Below, one piece after another: positions 23,553 to 35,779 of a DNA stretch of 64,000 bases. Every line of letters starts with the position of its first letter. Position 1 is the first letter of the stretch. The position numbers and the translations under genes are program-made. The notes below the pieces were generated by a model that was given only the letters and a program-made list of their open reading frames with translations, did no database searches and was not told where the DNA came from. This stretch comes from Myotis daubentonii (Eukaryota; Chordata; Mammalia; Chiroptera; Vespertilionidae). The stretch spans positions 90,014,433-90,078,432 of the forward strand of contig NC_081842.1 in assembly GCF_963259705.1 (NCBI RefSeq). The letters run 5' to 3'.

Positions 23553-24270
23553 ACCATATCTTTGTTTTTTCTTTTGTTAATTACAGTTGACAATATTTTT
23601 TATATTAGTTATAGGCATACAGCATCATGTTTAGACATTTACATAATTTACAAAGTGATCTCCCATTAATGCTAGTATTTACCTGGCACCAAAAATAGTT
23701 ATTACAATAGTATCAGAGTATTTCTGACTATATTCTCTACACTATACTTATATTTCCATTTTTATTTTATAACTATTAAATTTTACTTCTTAATGCTTTA
23801 CCTTTTCTCATCTAGTGTCCGAACTTCCTCCTATCTATTTCTATTTTGTTTGTGTTGTTCTTTAGATTTCACATCGAAGTGACATCACATGTCATTTGTC
23901 TTTTTCTGTCGGACTTATTTCAGTTAGCATATACCCTCTAGGTCCATACATGTAGCTGCAAAGGATAAGATATCATTCTTTTTTATGACTGAGGAATATT
24001 CCATTGTATATATGTCCCACTACTTCTTTATCCAGTCACGACTGATGGACACTGGGGTTGCTTCCATATCTTGGTTATTGTAAATAATGCTGCAATGGAC
24101 ATAGGGGTGCATATATCTTTTCAAATTAGTGTTTCGGATTTGTTCAAATAAATACCCAGCAGGGGAATTGCTGGTTCATAAGGTACTTCTATTTTTCATT
24201 TTTTGAGGAACCTCCATACTGTCTCCCATAGTGGCTGAACCAATTTGCAATCCCACAAATAACCAACAAT
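23553..24270 (-). mobile_element. Older L1 3' end, antisense (3' half of an inverted L1)
   Basis: Plus-strand text is antisense to an L1MA-like 3' end: 'aggaatattccattgtatat', 'attgtaaataatgctgcaat', 'acataggggtgcatat' and 'cctccatactgt'. It joins an oppositely oriented ORF2 segment at about 24270. It lies directly next to the 5' end of the younger L1, which probably inserted into its 3' UTR. Confidence 0.75.
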
Positions 24271-24995
24271 GCACAGTCTATTCAATAAATGGTGTTGCAA
24301 AAACTGGGCAAATACATGCAAAAAAAAGAGAGAGAGAAAGAATGAAACCACCTTCTTACACCATATACAAGCATAAGCTCAAAATGGTTTAAAGCAGTGG
24401 TTCTCAACCTTCCTAATGCTATGGCCCTTTAATACAGTTCCTCATGTTGTGGTGACCCCCCAACCATAAAATTATTTTCGTTGCTACTTCATAACTGTAA
24501 TTTTGCTACTGTTATGAATCATAATGTAAATATCTGATATGCAGGATGTATTTTCATTGTTACAAATTGAATATAATTAAAGCATAGTGATTAATCACAA
24601 AAACAATATGTAATTATATGTGTTTTCCGATGGTCTTAGGTGACCCTTGTGAAAGGGTCGTTCGACCCCCAAAGGGGTCGCGACCCAAAGGTTGAGAACC
24701 GCTGGTTTAAAGGCTTAAATGTAGGATAGGGAACCCTAAAACTCCTAGAAGAAAACATAGGCAGTGAACTCTCTGACATTGTTCTTAGTAATATTTTTTC
24801 TGATGTATCTCCTTGCACAAGGGAAACAAACCAACAAAACAAAAAACAAATGGGACTACATCAAACTAAAAAATATAAATTGCATAGAAAAGGAAACCAT
24901 CAACCAAAGCCAAAGACAACCTACTGATTGGGAGAAGATATACACCAATGATACATCTGATAAGGGGTTAACATCCAAAATTTATAAAATATAAT
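24271..24995 (+). mobile_element. Inverted 5' segment of the same older L1
   Basis: Sense ORF2 text runs 'agtctattcaataaatggtg', 'atgtaggatagggaacccta', 'aatgggactacatcaaacta', 'actgattgggagaagatata' and 'aacatccaaaatttataaa'. In an intact L1 this lies just upstream of the segment at 23553-24270. Its opposite orientation is the signature of twin priming. A SPIN element later inserted into it. Confidence 0.75.
24395..24704 (+). mobile_element. SPIN non-autonomous hAT element, copy 2
   Basis: A 310-bp element running CAGTGGTTCTCAACC to GGTTGAGAACCGCTG, with a perfect 8-bp duplication gtttaaag (24387-24394 and 24705-24712). It resembles copy 1 at 7581-7890 along its whole length, with about 14 substitutions and a few small indels counted by eye. 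It is inserted in the inverted L1 segment. Confidence 0.9.
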
Positions 24996-26646
24996 TTTCA
25001 AAAATAAATACAATCATGAGGACTTTGTTTCTCCAAAGATATTCTGCTTGATTTTTTCCTTTTCCTTAGTATTTGTCTTAGATCCTATACATTTCTTATT
25101 GTCAACAAGAGAGCTTGGAGACAGATATATCACTAATACTTGATCCATATAATATGAATCCAAGATGTAAAAGTTAAAGGAGGGCCATTTAAATGAAGAT
25201 AATCAGTGCAGTAAGTGCAAGGAGAGAACACTAGATGAACACCTTGCCCCAAATGGGATTGCATAAAATTCTATTATTTGAGAGACTCTCTATAGACCAT
25301 AAGGATATTTTAGTCAGATTCTGAGTAATCTAAGAGGTTTAAACTCTTCTACATTAATGTTATAGTATTTTAACAGCCTTAAAATAATTTGCAAATTTGC
25401 TGTTCAATGTGTATGAAGTTTCAGTTAGGGAAGATAAGTAAGTTCTAGAAATCTGCTGTACAGTATTATGCTTACAGTTAAGAATATTGCACTGCACATT
25501 TAAAAATGTGTTACAAAGGTATATCTCATTTTATCTCTCCTAACCACAATTAAAAGGAAAACTAAAACAAAAAACAACATCTTGCAATGTTAGCAAGATG
25601 TAGTCTAGAGGAGTCTTTCTGAATCTCTGATTTTCATCATCTCAACACATGATATGTAAGGCCATATAATATTTCTCAGCACAATAAGATAGGAATTTGC
25701 AAGGCACTGATTTTCAAACTGAAATTTTGGTTTTCATCCTTATTCTCCCACATAGTTCTTAAAGTACATCCCGAACAACTTTGAAAATACTGGAATGACA
25801 TGTTTGGCATTGGGAAAGGGGAGAGTGAGTTAAAGTATAAGAGGAGAGTCATTTGACTACTGCACAATATGGCTTGAGTCGGGTTTCACGTTGCCTGTGA
25901 CACCTTTACATCCATAATATATATAACATATAACTGGACGTGTTAGTGTCGTAGACATCCAGCATTGTCCTATAGAAAAAGTCATATTACTGTGAATAAT
26001 AAGTATCCACTTTCTCATTTAAAAAACTATATAAAACCTCAGGGGAAGAGTTCAGGTCAATAAAATAAACATATGCTTAAATAATGCAATAGACGGTGGT
26101 TAGAATGTCTTTTCTTTACGCAGATTCCATATGTTCTGATAAGGTGATCTCTCGAACAAAGAAAATTCAAATAGAAAATGTATTGCTGATTTTTTTAAGT
26201 TTAAATTTATAGAACTGTCTATTAATAAAATATAAATTAGAAATATATGGAAGTACTAAAAGTAAGTCCATGTTAAATATATTGTCAGATATTAGCATTT
26301 TATCATAAAACTATACCTATGCTATTTGTCCTTTTGAAAAATGCCCATATTTCAATCTTACTGAAATGCCTACTTCATTCCTCTCTAAAAGTTCAGATGC
26401 ATTTTTTAATATAATTTTTAAATTACCAATAATAACAATGCTAGAAACATGATTATAATTCTTCAATTTTATTTTAATAAATAAGCATAATTAATTGATT
26501 CCCTTACAAAAGCAAATTAATATTCTATTTTTGCTATTTGTATTGTTCCTTTCCCACTTAAAATATTAATAAGGTGTTATCATACAAGGTATAAAAATAA
26601 GCACTTAGGAAGAAAAATTCCAAACAAAGAGCATGAGTTTTCATTT
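24996..26646. other. AT-rich interval, nothing recognised
   Basis: No gene, RNA or named repeat was recognised. Confidence 0.5.
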
Positions 26647-26660
26647 AATAATCTAGTATA

Positions 26661-26877
26661 GCCAGACCCGGCATGGCTCAGTGGTTGAGCATTGACCTAT
26701 GAACCGGGAGGTCATGGTTCAATTCTTGGTCAGGGCACATGCATGGGTTGCAGGCTCCATCTCCAGTGTGGGTTGTGCAGGAGCAGCCAATCAATGATTC
26801 TCTCATCATTGATGTTTATATATCTCTCTCCCTCTCCCTTCCTCTCTCTGAAATCAATAAAAACATATTAAAAAAAT
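26661..26877 (+). mobile_element. Ves SINE
   Basis: A Ves copy with 'atggctcagtggttgagc', B-box-like 'ggttcaattc', 'ccatctccagtgtggg' and 'ctctctctgaaatcaataaa'. Its 14-base target duplication has one mismatch (aataatctagtata at 26647-26660, aataatctaatata at 26878-26891). Confidence 0.93.
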
Positions 26878-26914
26878 AATAATCTAATATAAGTTAGTAA
26901 TGGGGAGGAGCGTT

Positions 26915-26916
<2 letters not shown>

Positions 26917-26964
<48 letters not shown>

Positions 26965-27031
26965 GGAGGGAGGGAGGAAGGAAGGAAGGAAGGAAGAAGG
27001 GAGGGAGGGAGGGAGGGAGGGAGGGAGGGAG
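26917..27031. repeat. Purine microsatellite (GA)n(GGAA)n(GGGA)n
   Basis: A polypurine tract passes from GA to GGAA-type and then GGGA units. All purines lie on the plus strand, so triplex (H-DNA) formation is conceivable. Open frames on either strand are artefacts. Confidence 0.95.
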
Positions 27032-28028
27032 AGCATAGGTATTTCTCCAGAGGTGCTGGAGGAGGTTCCTCCTAGGAATTGGAAATGATGGTAATGCAAT
27101 GGTCTGTGTAACCTCATGAGCTGTCAAATCCTAGACTGCACAAGATGAATAGCTCTTTTATAAAGAGCTTCTTTTCGCACTGCTCCCCAAACTCAAAGCA
27201 CAGAACACTAGCTACTTAAGGACAAAGTTATAAAGACTCACTTACTTAGGTCGATAAGTTTTCTCAGGAGTAGCATTTTGATTTTGAAACAAGTCACAGA
27301 GCTCATTGGCAGAACCAAAGGCAATAATCATAGACTATGACTACCTTTAATTGTCCTTATGTTGTGTTATGCATTTTAAGGCCATATTTGAAATGAAAGC
27401 TTTCCTAGTGATTTAATGGCAGGATTTGGGTTTTAAAATAAAATCATCTCACGCCTATAACAAGCCCCGGATCACCTTCAGAAATCTTTGTTGACCAAAT
27501 AAAATGCAAATGTTTTAGGCTACTGATTTTGCAAAATAATAAAGTCTACCTATCACTTAATATTCAAAGATATTAACTTTATGTTTTATGAAATATGAAA
27601 CAAAGTTACAATCCTGGTACATACTTCAAATGATTCTAGACTTTAAAATATCACAAAGTATTAAATAGAAACTACCATGGTATATTGCATTCTGCATTCT
27701 TAGAGGGTTTTCAAAGTTTAAATAAGCATATCAAATATGACAAAATAATTTTATATTTAGAAATATTTAAAAGTTACTATTATTTTTAATACGTATTCAA
27801 AAATATAAGCTCATAAAGAAAGCTCTACAACTTTGCACATCATTGATTCTCAAGGCAGAAAGGGTTCTCTTGGATATAGTATATGTTTGTGAGATGGTAG
27901 TTTTTAGTGGAGCAAAGTTCAGATTTTAAAGTTTTAAGAACTTCCAGTAGAATGAAAACTTGCAATAGAGTCTAAACTGGGACCTAGAGACTTGGATTCT
28001 AACCAGGGTCCCGTGTATGGGCCTAAGG
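27032..28028. other. AT-rich interval, nothing recognised
   Basis: No gene or named repeat was recognised. Confidence 0.5.
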
Positions 28029-28231
28029 CAGGGATGGGAAAACTTTTTGACTTGAGGGCCACAATGGGTTCTTAAACTGGAACAAAAGCATGGATGGAGT
28101 GTTTGTGTGAACTAATATAAATTCAAAGTAAACATCATTACATAAAAGGGTACGGTCTTTTTTTTGTTTTAGTTTTATTCATTTCAAACTGGCCGGATCC
28201 AGCCCGCGGGGCCATAGTTTGCCCACAGCTG
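28029..28231 (+). mobile_element. Non-autonomous hAT, 'GGGCAAACT' family, copy 1
   Basis: Starts CAGGGATGGGAAAACTTTTT and ends 'agtttgcccacagctg'. The interior includes 'gcatggatggagtgtttgtg' and 'catcattacataaaagggta', shared with the elements at 38394 and 49881. The flanking 8-mers (gcctaagg, gtaagggc) do not match, so the duplication has decayed or an edge is off by a few bases. Confidence 0.8.
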
Positions 28232-28403
28232 GTAAGGGCTTTAGACTAACTTGAACTTACATAGTTTAGCCTCAGCCCTGTGAGTCTATCCCTTATTTGC
28301 AGGCTACTACAGCTCACATTATAGATCATATTTGGGTTTTAGTATTCTCTGTTGTCAAATAAGGGCTTTGGGTTAATTAGCAAATGTTTCAAATATACAC
28401 TTA

Positions 28404-28564
28404 CAATGGGGCCTTGACTTATGAGTTTAATTCGTTCTGAGACCAAGCTCCTTAAGGAGCTCATTAACTGAAATTATCAACTCAATGCAAAAAAATCGGC
28501 GGAGAGACAGCTGGTATCTCAAAAAACTCTTTAGTCGGGACACTCATAAGTCAAGGCCCCACTG
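28404..28564. mobile_element. Short mariner-like element (MITE)
   Basis: 161 bp with terminal inverted repeats of 23 bases and one mismatch (CAATGGGGCCTTGACTTATG at the left, CAGTGGGGCC... at the right on the other strand), flanked by TA on both sides. The TA duplication is typical of the Tc1/mariner superfamily. It has no transposase. Confidence 0.85.
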
Positions 28565-28566
28565 TA

Positions 28567-29354
28567 TTTAAAATATTTTTGAGAATGTACTGAATTAAAC
28601 ATCCTTATATTTTATTTATATGGTTATTAACACTGTAAATTATCTTTAATAAGACATTTAAATAATGAAAAATTAATGAAAAGGTGATTGCAATTTATCG
28701 TCTATATAAAGAAATATGATTAGAAATGAAAGGGTTACAAAGATTCAGACAGTTTTACAAACCAGCCTTCTGTTATTCTTTCCCTTTCTTCTCATGTATC
28801 AAGAGGAAAAATTAAATAAAACATTTAGTAATAATAAAATGGATAAAGGGTCCGACAATTAGGATATTTGTTGCTTTGACTTTTTACTATTCCTTTTATT
28901 CTTTTACTCTTTAACCACTTAGTTAAGATATGATTGACATACACAAAGCAGTACATATTTAATGTATACAACTTGATAAGTATGAAGATAAATGTATATT
29001 AGTGAAACCATCACCACAGTCTATGTCATAAATATATTTATCACCTCTAAATATTACCTGACATCACTATATGAGAAGTCTAAAATTGTCCTTTGTTTTT
29101 TTCCTTTTACCATTATTTCTACTCTTTTCCTTTGGGGGGGGGGGTATTTTTGGGAATGGATAAGAACAAGTTTTATTGAAAGTGGTAGCAAAACTACTTG
29201 ACCATTTCTACCCATCCAAAGTGTAGATTACAAAATATTCACAGAAGTTTAAGGTGATTATAAAAAGCTATGTAATTAGGATACAGAAATATATGATAAT
29301 GAAGGTTGCAGAGATAAAGTGACCACAGGCATATAAAACACTTTGGTTTAAACT
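28567..29354. other. AT-rich interval, nothing recognised
   Basis: No gene or named repeat was recognised; a G8-9 run lies near 29133. Confidence 0.5.
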
Positions 29355-30570
29355 ATATTACTACTCAATACACATTTACTGAATCCCCACAATGTATTAA
29401 GCATATTAGGAATGCAAAGATAAAAAACACATGATCTCTAGTCTAAAATACTTACTGTCTACTTCAAGCATTTCAAACTTGTGGGCTGTGAGCCGCATGC
29501 AGCCAAACAATGAATATTTTTGCAGCCCAGCCAATATAACATTATGTAAGAGACATTTTATTAAAAATGTCGTAACTTAATTTTTACAATATCCTGTTCT
29601 ACATAATTATTAATCATAAACTACAATGTTTGCTATTGACTATTATAATCATGTTGCATTCATTTCCCTTATGCGCCTTACACACAGGCGCACCATTTCT
29701 CTCCACTAATACTAGCAGCGAATATTTTAGCAGCCGATTAAGACGTCATTAGTCTTGCACTGACTTGTTTGGTGTGCGCAACAGGAAATATTTCACTTTT
29801 GAGAACAAGAATAATAGGTTTATTTGCATTACGCTTATTAATTTGTGCAGTTATTCAGTGTCTGATAAGTTAATGTTAAAGAAAAAATGTTAATTTCTAT
29901 TAAAATGTTCTATTATCTTATGTTAATGATTACTCATTTATTTCAGCCCTTTGTATTCAGCATGTCTCTATTGAAATAAACCTACATTTCTATGAAAATT
30001 GAAGCTTTTGTTTTTTGGTGGCCCACAGAAACTTAAACCTTGTTTATTTGGCCCGTGTTAGCCTTTGAGTTTGACATGCTTGGTCTACTTGTAAGGAGGT
30101 AGATAATAAAGAGATAATTAAAATAATGTGTAATCAGTGCTGTGAGGAAAGTGGACATGAGTAATACAAAAGTTTTATGGAAGTAAATGAATTATGGGAT
30201 CAAATGCACTACACAGAGTAAGAAGAACATTTTGAAAGAAATTATGCTAATTTCTAAAGCATCAGTATGAGTTGTAGAGTCATTGAAGGGTGATCCATGC
30301 AATAGAACAAGTACATGTGAAGATATAGAAGGAGAAAGCCTTATTTCCCTACATAATCTAAATCTACGAGGATGAGAGGATTATTACAGCATGCTAAGAA
30401 GTTTGCACAGTTGCCTGAAAGATATTGGAAGACATTGAAGAATTTTAATGAAGGAGTGGTTTTTCAATTGCATTTTTAATCAGGAAGTCAGAGAAGAGAC
30501 TACTTGAATTGTCACAGTAAGCTTGGAGCAGAATGATAAAGGCTTGGACCAAGGTAAAGACAGTGAACAG
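29355..30570 (-). repeat. L2 LINE fragment, antisense, split by a hAT
   Basis: Before the hAT the plus strand has 'acacatttactgaatcccca' and 'aggaatgcaaagataaaaaa', the antisense L2 start. After it come 'ataatcagtgctgtgagg'-like and 'tggaagacattgaagaattt' blocks in the expected L2 antisense order. The hAT at 29465-30082 divides it. Confidence 0.5.
29465..30082. mobile_element. Non-autonomous hAT element, 618 bp
   Basis: Termini caagcatttcaaac and gtttgacatgcttg are inverted repeats, and a perfect 8-bp duplication gtctactt flanks the element (29457-29464 and 30083-30090). Terminal regions contain 'gtgggctgtgagccgcatg' and 'ggcccgtgttagcc'. The interior is AT-rich with no usable transposase frame. 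It is the longest hAT in the window. Confidence 0.85.
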
Positions 30571-32165
30571 CAAAGATTAAAAAACTTGAGTAAGTTAAAG
30601 AGATATTAATTAGTTCAATAAAGAGAGCTAAGTGATTGATTAGAAAGAAGGTGCACATGATGCCAGGTGGCACCAGGGAGGTCAAGGTGATACCGTTGTA
30701 AATGAACCTAGTTTTTAATTAACAGAAAAGGTGCTGCAATTTAGCTGCATACCCAGAATAGGGAAGGTACTTGTCTATCAGTCACACCTGGGAACAGGTC
30801 ATTGCAAGTGCTGGAAGATTTTAGATACATAAGTTCCTAAACAAGGAGTTCTTTCTTTTTCTTGCACTTGACTCCTGACCTACAAGACTCTCATACTCCT
30901 GCTCTCTTGCATTTGCTCACATGGCTCATGGCTATCTTGACCACACACGATGGACTGACGGACTGTAATTAGTCCAATGTTACACCAGATTGAGCTCCAT
31001 CATGGAATGGAAACTGAACTCTAGCTTTGCTTCTAGCTCTGCTGAATCCCCAGCTGCACATCATTCAGAACTGGATTAGGAGAAATGGGAGTCCAGAAAT
31101 ACAGGGATATAATTCTACCCATATGAAAATCACTCACCCTCTTGTGTGCTTCTTAGAAAATTATTTTGCTCAAGAATTCATAAGAACCCTTTTTCTGGTA
31201 ACAAAGGTAAACATCAACCCAATCCAGATTCTTAACCCTCGCCCCCAACCACCACCACCAAAAAATTTGAGACCATGAAAGAAAGATTTAGCAAAAGCCC
31301 AGTAAATTTATTAATGTGTTAGTAAGCACTCAGGAATTGAGAGAGGGTGACCTCAGAGAATGAGACATGCAATTCAGTCTGGATGGAAGGTTTTTATTAA
31401 ATGTGAGTAGGGGGACAGGGTTTTCCTCAGCTTCTGATGCTAGTGAGGTGACTGCTGGTGCACTGATCCTTGTCTCCCTTCTTCACATATCAATTCTTTC
31501 TTTTTTGTCTTGTTTTGTTTGTTTTTGTTTTGTTCTCTCAGTTAGAGGCAATTGGGGAGGGGAAAGCCAGGGAACTGGTGGTCAGTGAAGCTTACATCTA
31601 TGATGTTCCAGCCAAGACAGAGAAGGGGAGGGGTAGAACTTGAGAAATTTATTCCCTATTCTAACTTTCCTGCCTCACAATGAAAAAAAGTTAATAACTT
31701 CCAGATGTCTTGTTTGGGTAGCTAGATAAATGATGAATCTATGAAGGCAGTACTATGCATTAAGCTCACCATGTAATTTTCTGGGCACATACATACATTT
31801 TTTCAGTCTCCTGTGCAGACAGTAATGTATCATGTGACTGACTTCTACCCAGTCATAAGTATGGTATTAATAAAATCCCCTTTCTGGCTTAGTTTTTAGA
31901 AAATTTCCACACAGTCCACAAGCCATTCTATCTCTCCTGAGAGTCCTTCTTACAACAACATATCCAATGTTATTCTGATAAAAAGAGAAATCATTTAATC
32001 AGTAAAAACCTTTGGAGAGGAACAGGTATGGGAAAGATAAATAGGTAGGGAACACACTGATGAGTTCAGTTACCGAATTTGTGATCCTGTACAACATGAA
32101 AATGCAGATAGCAGGGAGCAGTGGATTATACAAATCTGGACCCCAGTGAAACACAACAATTGAAC
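30571..32165. other. Nothing firmly recognised
   Basis: Moderate GC patches at 30830-31020 and 31260-31700 may be decayed LTR or ERV sequence, but no diagnostic order was found. Short open frames here show no domain. Confidence 0.4.
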
Positions 32166-32770
32166 TGGAATGCCCTGAATTCCTGGGTTCTTGTCCTGAT
32201 GGATTTGAAGAGTAAAGCCATGGACAAAAGGTGATAGGTGAAAAGTACAGAAACTTTATTGCAAACAGACACTACCTCTGAAACCTAATTCTAAAAAACA
32301 GAAAGAAAGAATCAAAGGATGGACAGAGGGCCCCTGGGAAGGGTGACCACTGCTTTGTTTGCCTTGAGGCATTAAATAGGCCGCAGTTCTTTGTCTGAAC
32401 CTGACCCCTTCTTATTGGTCATTCTGCTGCATAGAACTAGTTCTCAAAGCTCAAAGCCCAGGTGGTGTCCCCCATGTTCTCTCCCCCTTATCCTGTTGGT
32501 TAGAGTCACTTTTGGTTTATCTTATAGCTCTCCCAGTTGTGTTGGCAGAGAAGGCCTTATCTGATGGTCCTCCCAACTACTCAGGTCAGGGCTGCCTTTG
32601 GCCTCACTTATGGTCACTTTAATTGCTCAGGCCCGAGGCACCTCTGTTTATGGCTGTCTTAATTGCACAGGCCAGATAAATTTCTATTTGCCTGTGCAAT
32701 TTTTTTATTCTCTGTACAAGTAAGATAAACACCCTGGCGTCTTCAAGTCTCCATTATGTATTCCTTCCCA
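32166..32770 (-). mobile_element. Probable ERV LTR, antisense
   Basis: Plus start tggaatgccc would be the complement of a CA LTR end. The minus strand has an AATAAA signal (plus 'actttattgcaaac' near 32254) about 90 bases from that end and a GC-richer U3-like region. The far border is not defined and no target duplication was identified. Confidence 0.5.
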
Positions 32771-34394
32771 TGGACCATTTTCATTCCTAAAACTTCCTAA
32801 GCCTGCCTAATTAAGCTAGCTAGCTACCCTTTCACAAGGGGTTAAAATAGAGATGGAGGAGTCTTCGAGTTATAAATTATAGTTGATGCCATAAGGATGG
32901 ATAGCATAACTCTATTCCATCATCTCATCCTCTGCCTACAATGTTTATATAAGAAATAGTATTTTTAAATCTTCATCTACTATTTCTAAACACTTAAAAA
33001 CCATATCAGGTTAAACAAATTTAGTATTATTGTGCAATATGTATTAATCTTGACTCATTCAGATAAAACAGCATAGTTGGTAATCTACATTTTAGTAAAT
33101 TAGAAAAATGTATTCAACTCAAACATATTCTCTGAAGATAACTTCTATTGTGGGTACTGTTTTTTTATCATTTAGAATTAATTTATCCAACTTCTAGTAC
33201 GAATTGCTGTCTTATTTTTCTTTGGTTGCTAATAGTCTCATTCTTAGATGGAAAAGGAATGTTTACTGATGGTCCTGAACGTTTCCTGCTTTTCAGTAAC
33301 CAAGGAGTGGGCTCATGATCTATGATAAGCCAGACCTACTAACTTTTCTAGGTCAGGACATGTAAGTGAAATGAGGTAATGGTAGAAGAAAGTTTAGACC
33401 TAATTAATTTCAGTAGTGATTTCTGATGATGCAAAGCTCTATTGGCTAATGATGTCCAGACACCCAGAGACTCCTTAGTTCCTGTTGCTTTTGTCACAAT
33501 TGTGTTTTGTTTTGTGTTTTTTTTTGTTAGTCCTAGCTTGTTCTCTGAGCTAGTAATTAGCATTTCAATAAGTTGCCATTATGTATAAGAGAGCTGCCTG
33601 CAGCCAAAGAACACTTAAATGCTGAACAAACCAATGCAAATAAACAAAGGAAGTTAAATGTAAAAATAATCCTCAGTACTTTGGTAGAAGGTTACTTGTG
33701 AAAACAAAATTCCTTTTCGTTTAAAATGAAATATGAATATACTAGGTATTCATTTAAGTGTTTTATAATGAATGTAAATAATTGCTTCAATTTTTTTCTA
33801 AGTTTAGAAATAATAAATTTAAAAAAAAATGAACTCTTTTAAAAGAAGCCAGAAGCCATAAAAGCAAGGTTTCTAACACAGAGTTTATTTGGAAAAATCC
33901 TTGACATTTTGTTACCTAATTGAGTCAGTCATTTACTAAATAACTTAAATGTAGAATTGTCTTTTAGTTCATCATCAAATATAGAGAAACTAGACAAAAT
34001 GAGAGACGTAGGGCAGAACAGTAAACTGGTGCTTACATAAAGTTTAAACCCCAAAGAAAAACTGATGGTTTCAAATATTAAAACTGTCTTTGAGAGGATA
34101 AAGATGCAAGGTTTGAACAAAGCAACCATGTGAAATGGAGTAATTTACATGGAAAGATGGACAGAAAAATGCCTTCTCTGAAAGGCTCACTATCACTAGA
34201 ACAAAAAAATCAGTTAGATGGATAGTACCATTAAAGTGGAAATAAGGTACACCTAAAATGTAGGAATTTATTCTTAAAAAACATTAAGAATAAACAGATT
34301 ATCTTATTAGAGTTGAAGTTCCTTGAGAGCCAGGGCTATACCCTGATTAAATCAATTAACAAATCATTAGTTGTCACCAGGTAGCAATGTACTA
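32771..34394. other. AT-rich interval, nothing recognised
   Basis: No gene or named repeat was recognised. Confidence 0.5.
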
Positions 34395-35230
34395 CACACT
34401 TTGAGGTTTTGAGGAAGTCAGGGCTACAGGTGCCCAATAAATATGACATGATCCCTGTCCACAAGGAAGAACCAATCATGGGACAAGTCATTTCACTAAA
34501 TGTGATCAATGACATTACAGAGCTAGGGCCACAGAAGAAACAGAAAAGTCATTTTCTGTTTGGAGAATATAGACTTTATGGAGTAAATACCTTCTAAAGT
34601 GTGACTTAAGAGTTGCATAGAATATGTGTGTTTGCCAATATTTGGTAAGAGAGTAACAAATGAGTCTTTTATGTAGCTAACCATGAGCATCAGTAAAATG
34701 GAGTAAGTGGAGTAGAGGGAAATAAAATTTGAAAATCTTGGAGATAGATTGTAAAAGATCTTTTATAATAAGCTAAGTAATCTGAATTATTATGGACAAC
34801 ATGAAGTCACTAAAGGTCTTTGGATAAGAAAGTAGCCACGATTAGTTGTATTTGAATGATAGTCTTGCTTAAAACGTAGAGGAAAACTGTTGGTAAGAGA
34901 AGCCAAGGCACATAACAGTCCTGAGGAGAAATAATACATGAGCAATATGGCATTTATAGAGAGGAAGAGGTATTTTTTTTAAATGTAGTAATCAATTAGA
35001 TCTTTTGAAAATGACTCCAAGTTTTCTAGCAATAGTAACTCTTTATGTGGTTAAACAATTGAGAACTGAAGGAAAATGAAAACTTGGATGGAAGTCATAT
35101 GTTTGCTTTAAATTGCATTGTGGATACACTAGTGGAAATATTTGGTCAGGAGATAAAATGCTAGAAAAACAATGTCTAAATATGTAAATATGAAGTTTGA
35201 AAAAACTGGAGAATGATAATCCTCAAGGTC
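34395..35230 (-). repeat. L2 LINE fragment, antisense
   Basis: The plus-strand order 'catgatccctgtccacaagg', 'ggacaacatgaagtcactaa' and 'gaaaacttggatggaagtca' corresponds to L2 read backwards. It lies about 550 bases from a sense L2 at 35780-36790, forming an inverted pair. Confidence 0.5.
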
Positions 35231-35503
35231 AGACTTAAAAAATCAGCTGGTATGCTCAGATAACATCCTCTATCTTGGACTCTTAATGGTGCCATATAGA
35301 AAGATTATTTTGTTTTCAAAGACACTACTAAACAAAATTACCCATATTTGAGTGAGATGAACATGCACTTTGTAGTCTACAGAATTGAGCTCTATAACCC
35401 ACTATTCATCCGGGTGATGAGTTAAGTAATTTGAGATTACATTTTATATCTTTAAAATAAATATGATAGCATTTAAATAGTAATGTTCTATTAGGATTCA
35501 AAA

Positions 35504-35539
35504 ATCGCTTCTCGGCCTTTTGGCCTAGATCAAGTGTAG
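35504..35539 (+). pseudogene. RNU2: U2 snRNA pseudogene, 5' 36 bases only
   Basis: The first 36 bases of U2 snRNA are recognisable (atcgcttctcggcctttt followed by ggcctagatcaagtgtag), with one change, GGCTAAG to GGCCTAG. A 12-base direct repeat taggattcaaaa brackets the fragment (35492-35503 and 35537-35548, the last sharing 'tag' with the U2 end). There is no poly(A) tail and no 3' part, so it cannot make functional U2. Confidence 0.85.
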
Positions 35540-35779
35540 GATTCAAAACAATGCAAATTGTCTATTTTTAAACTATAGGGTGCTGGACCCAAGTCAGTTC
35601 TCAGCCTTTAATCGTCCAGCATTATCAATTCACTTGGATTCACTTTTTTATTTGGCCTACAGGACACTACATTAAAAAATCCAACAAGTGGCCAATCTGT
35701 TTTCTTTAGTGGCTCCTTATTTATTTGCCCATTTCTTAGCATGGATGTTGCTCAGGTTAAAGTTTCTGGTCCTCTTCTA

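Noticed and set aside
21746..23590. Several GC-rich open frames suggesting exons or a CpG-island promoter
   Set aside because: The GC-rich block is an L1 5' UTR with a nested LTR. Frames on both strands are short and overlap one another without splice sites.
28029..28231. 8-bp target duplication for this hAT
   Set aside because: The flanking 8-mers gcctaagg and gtaagggc do not match under the ends defined by the intact copy at 49881.
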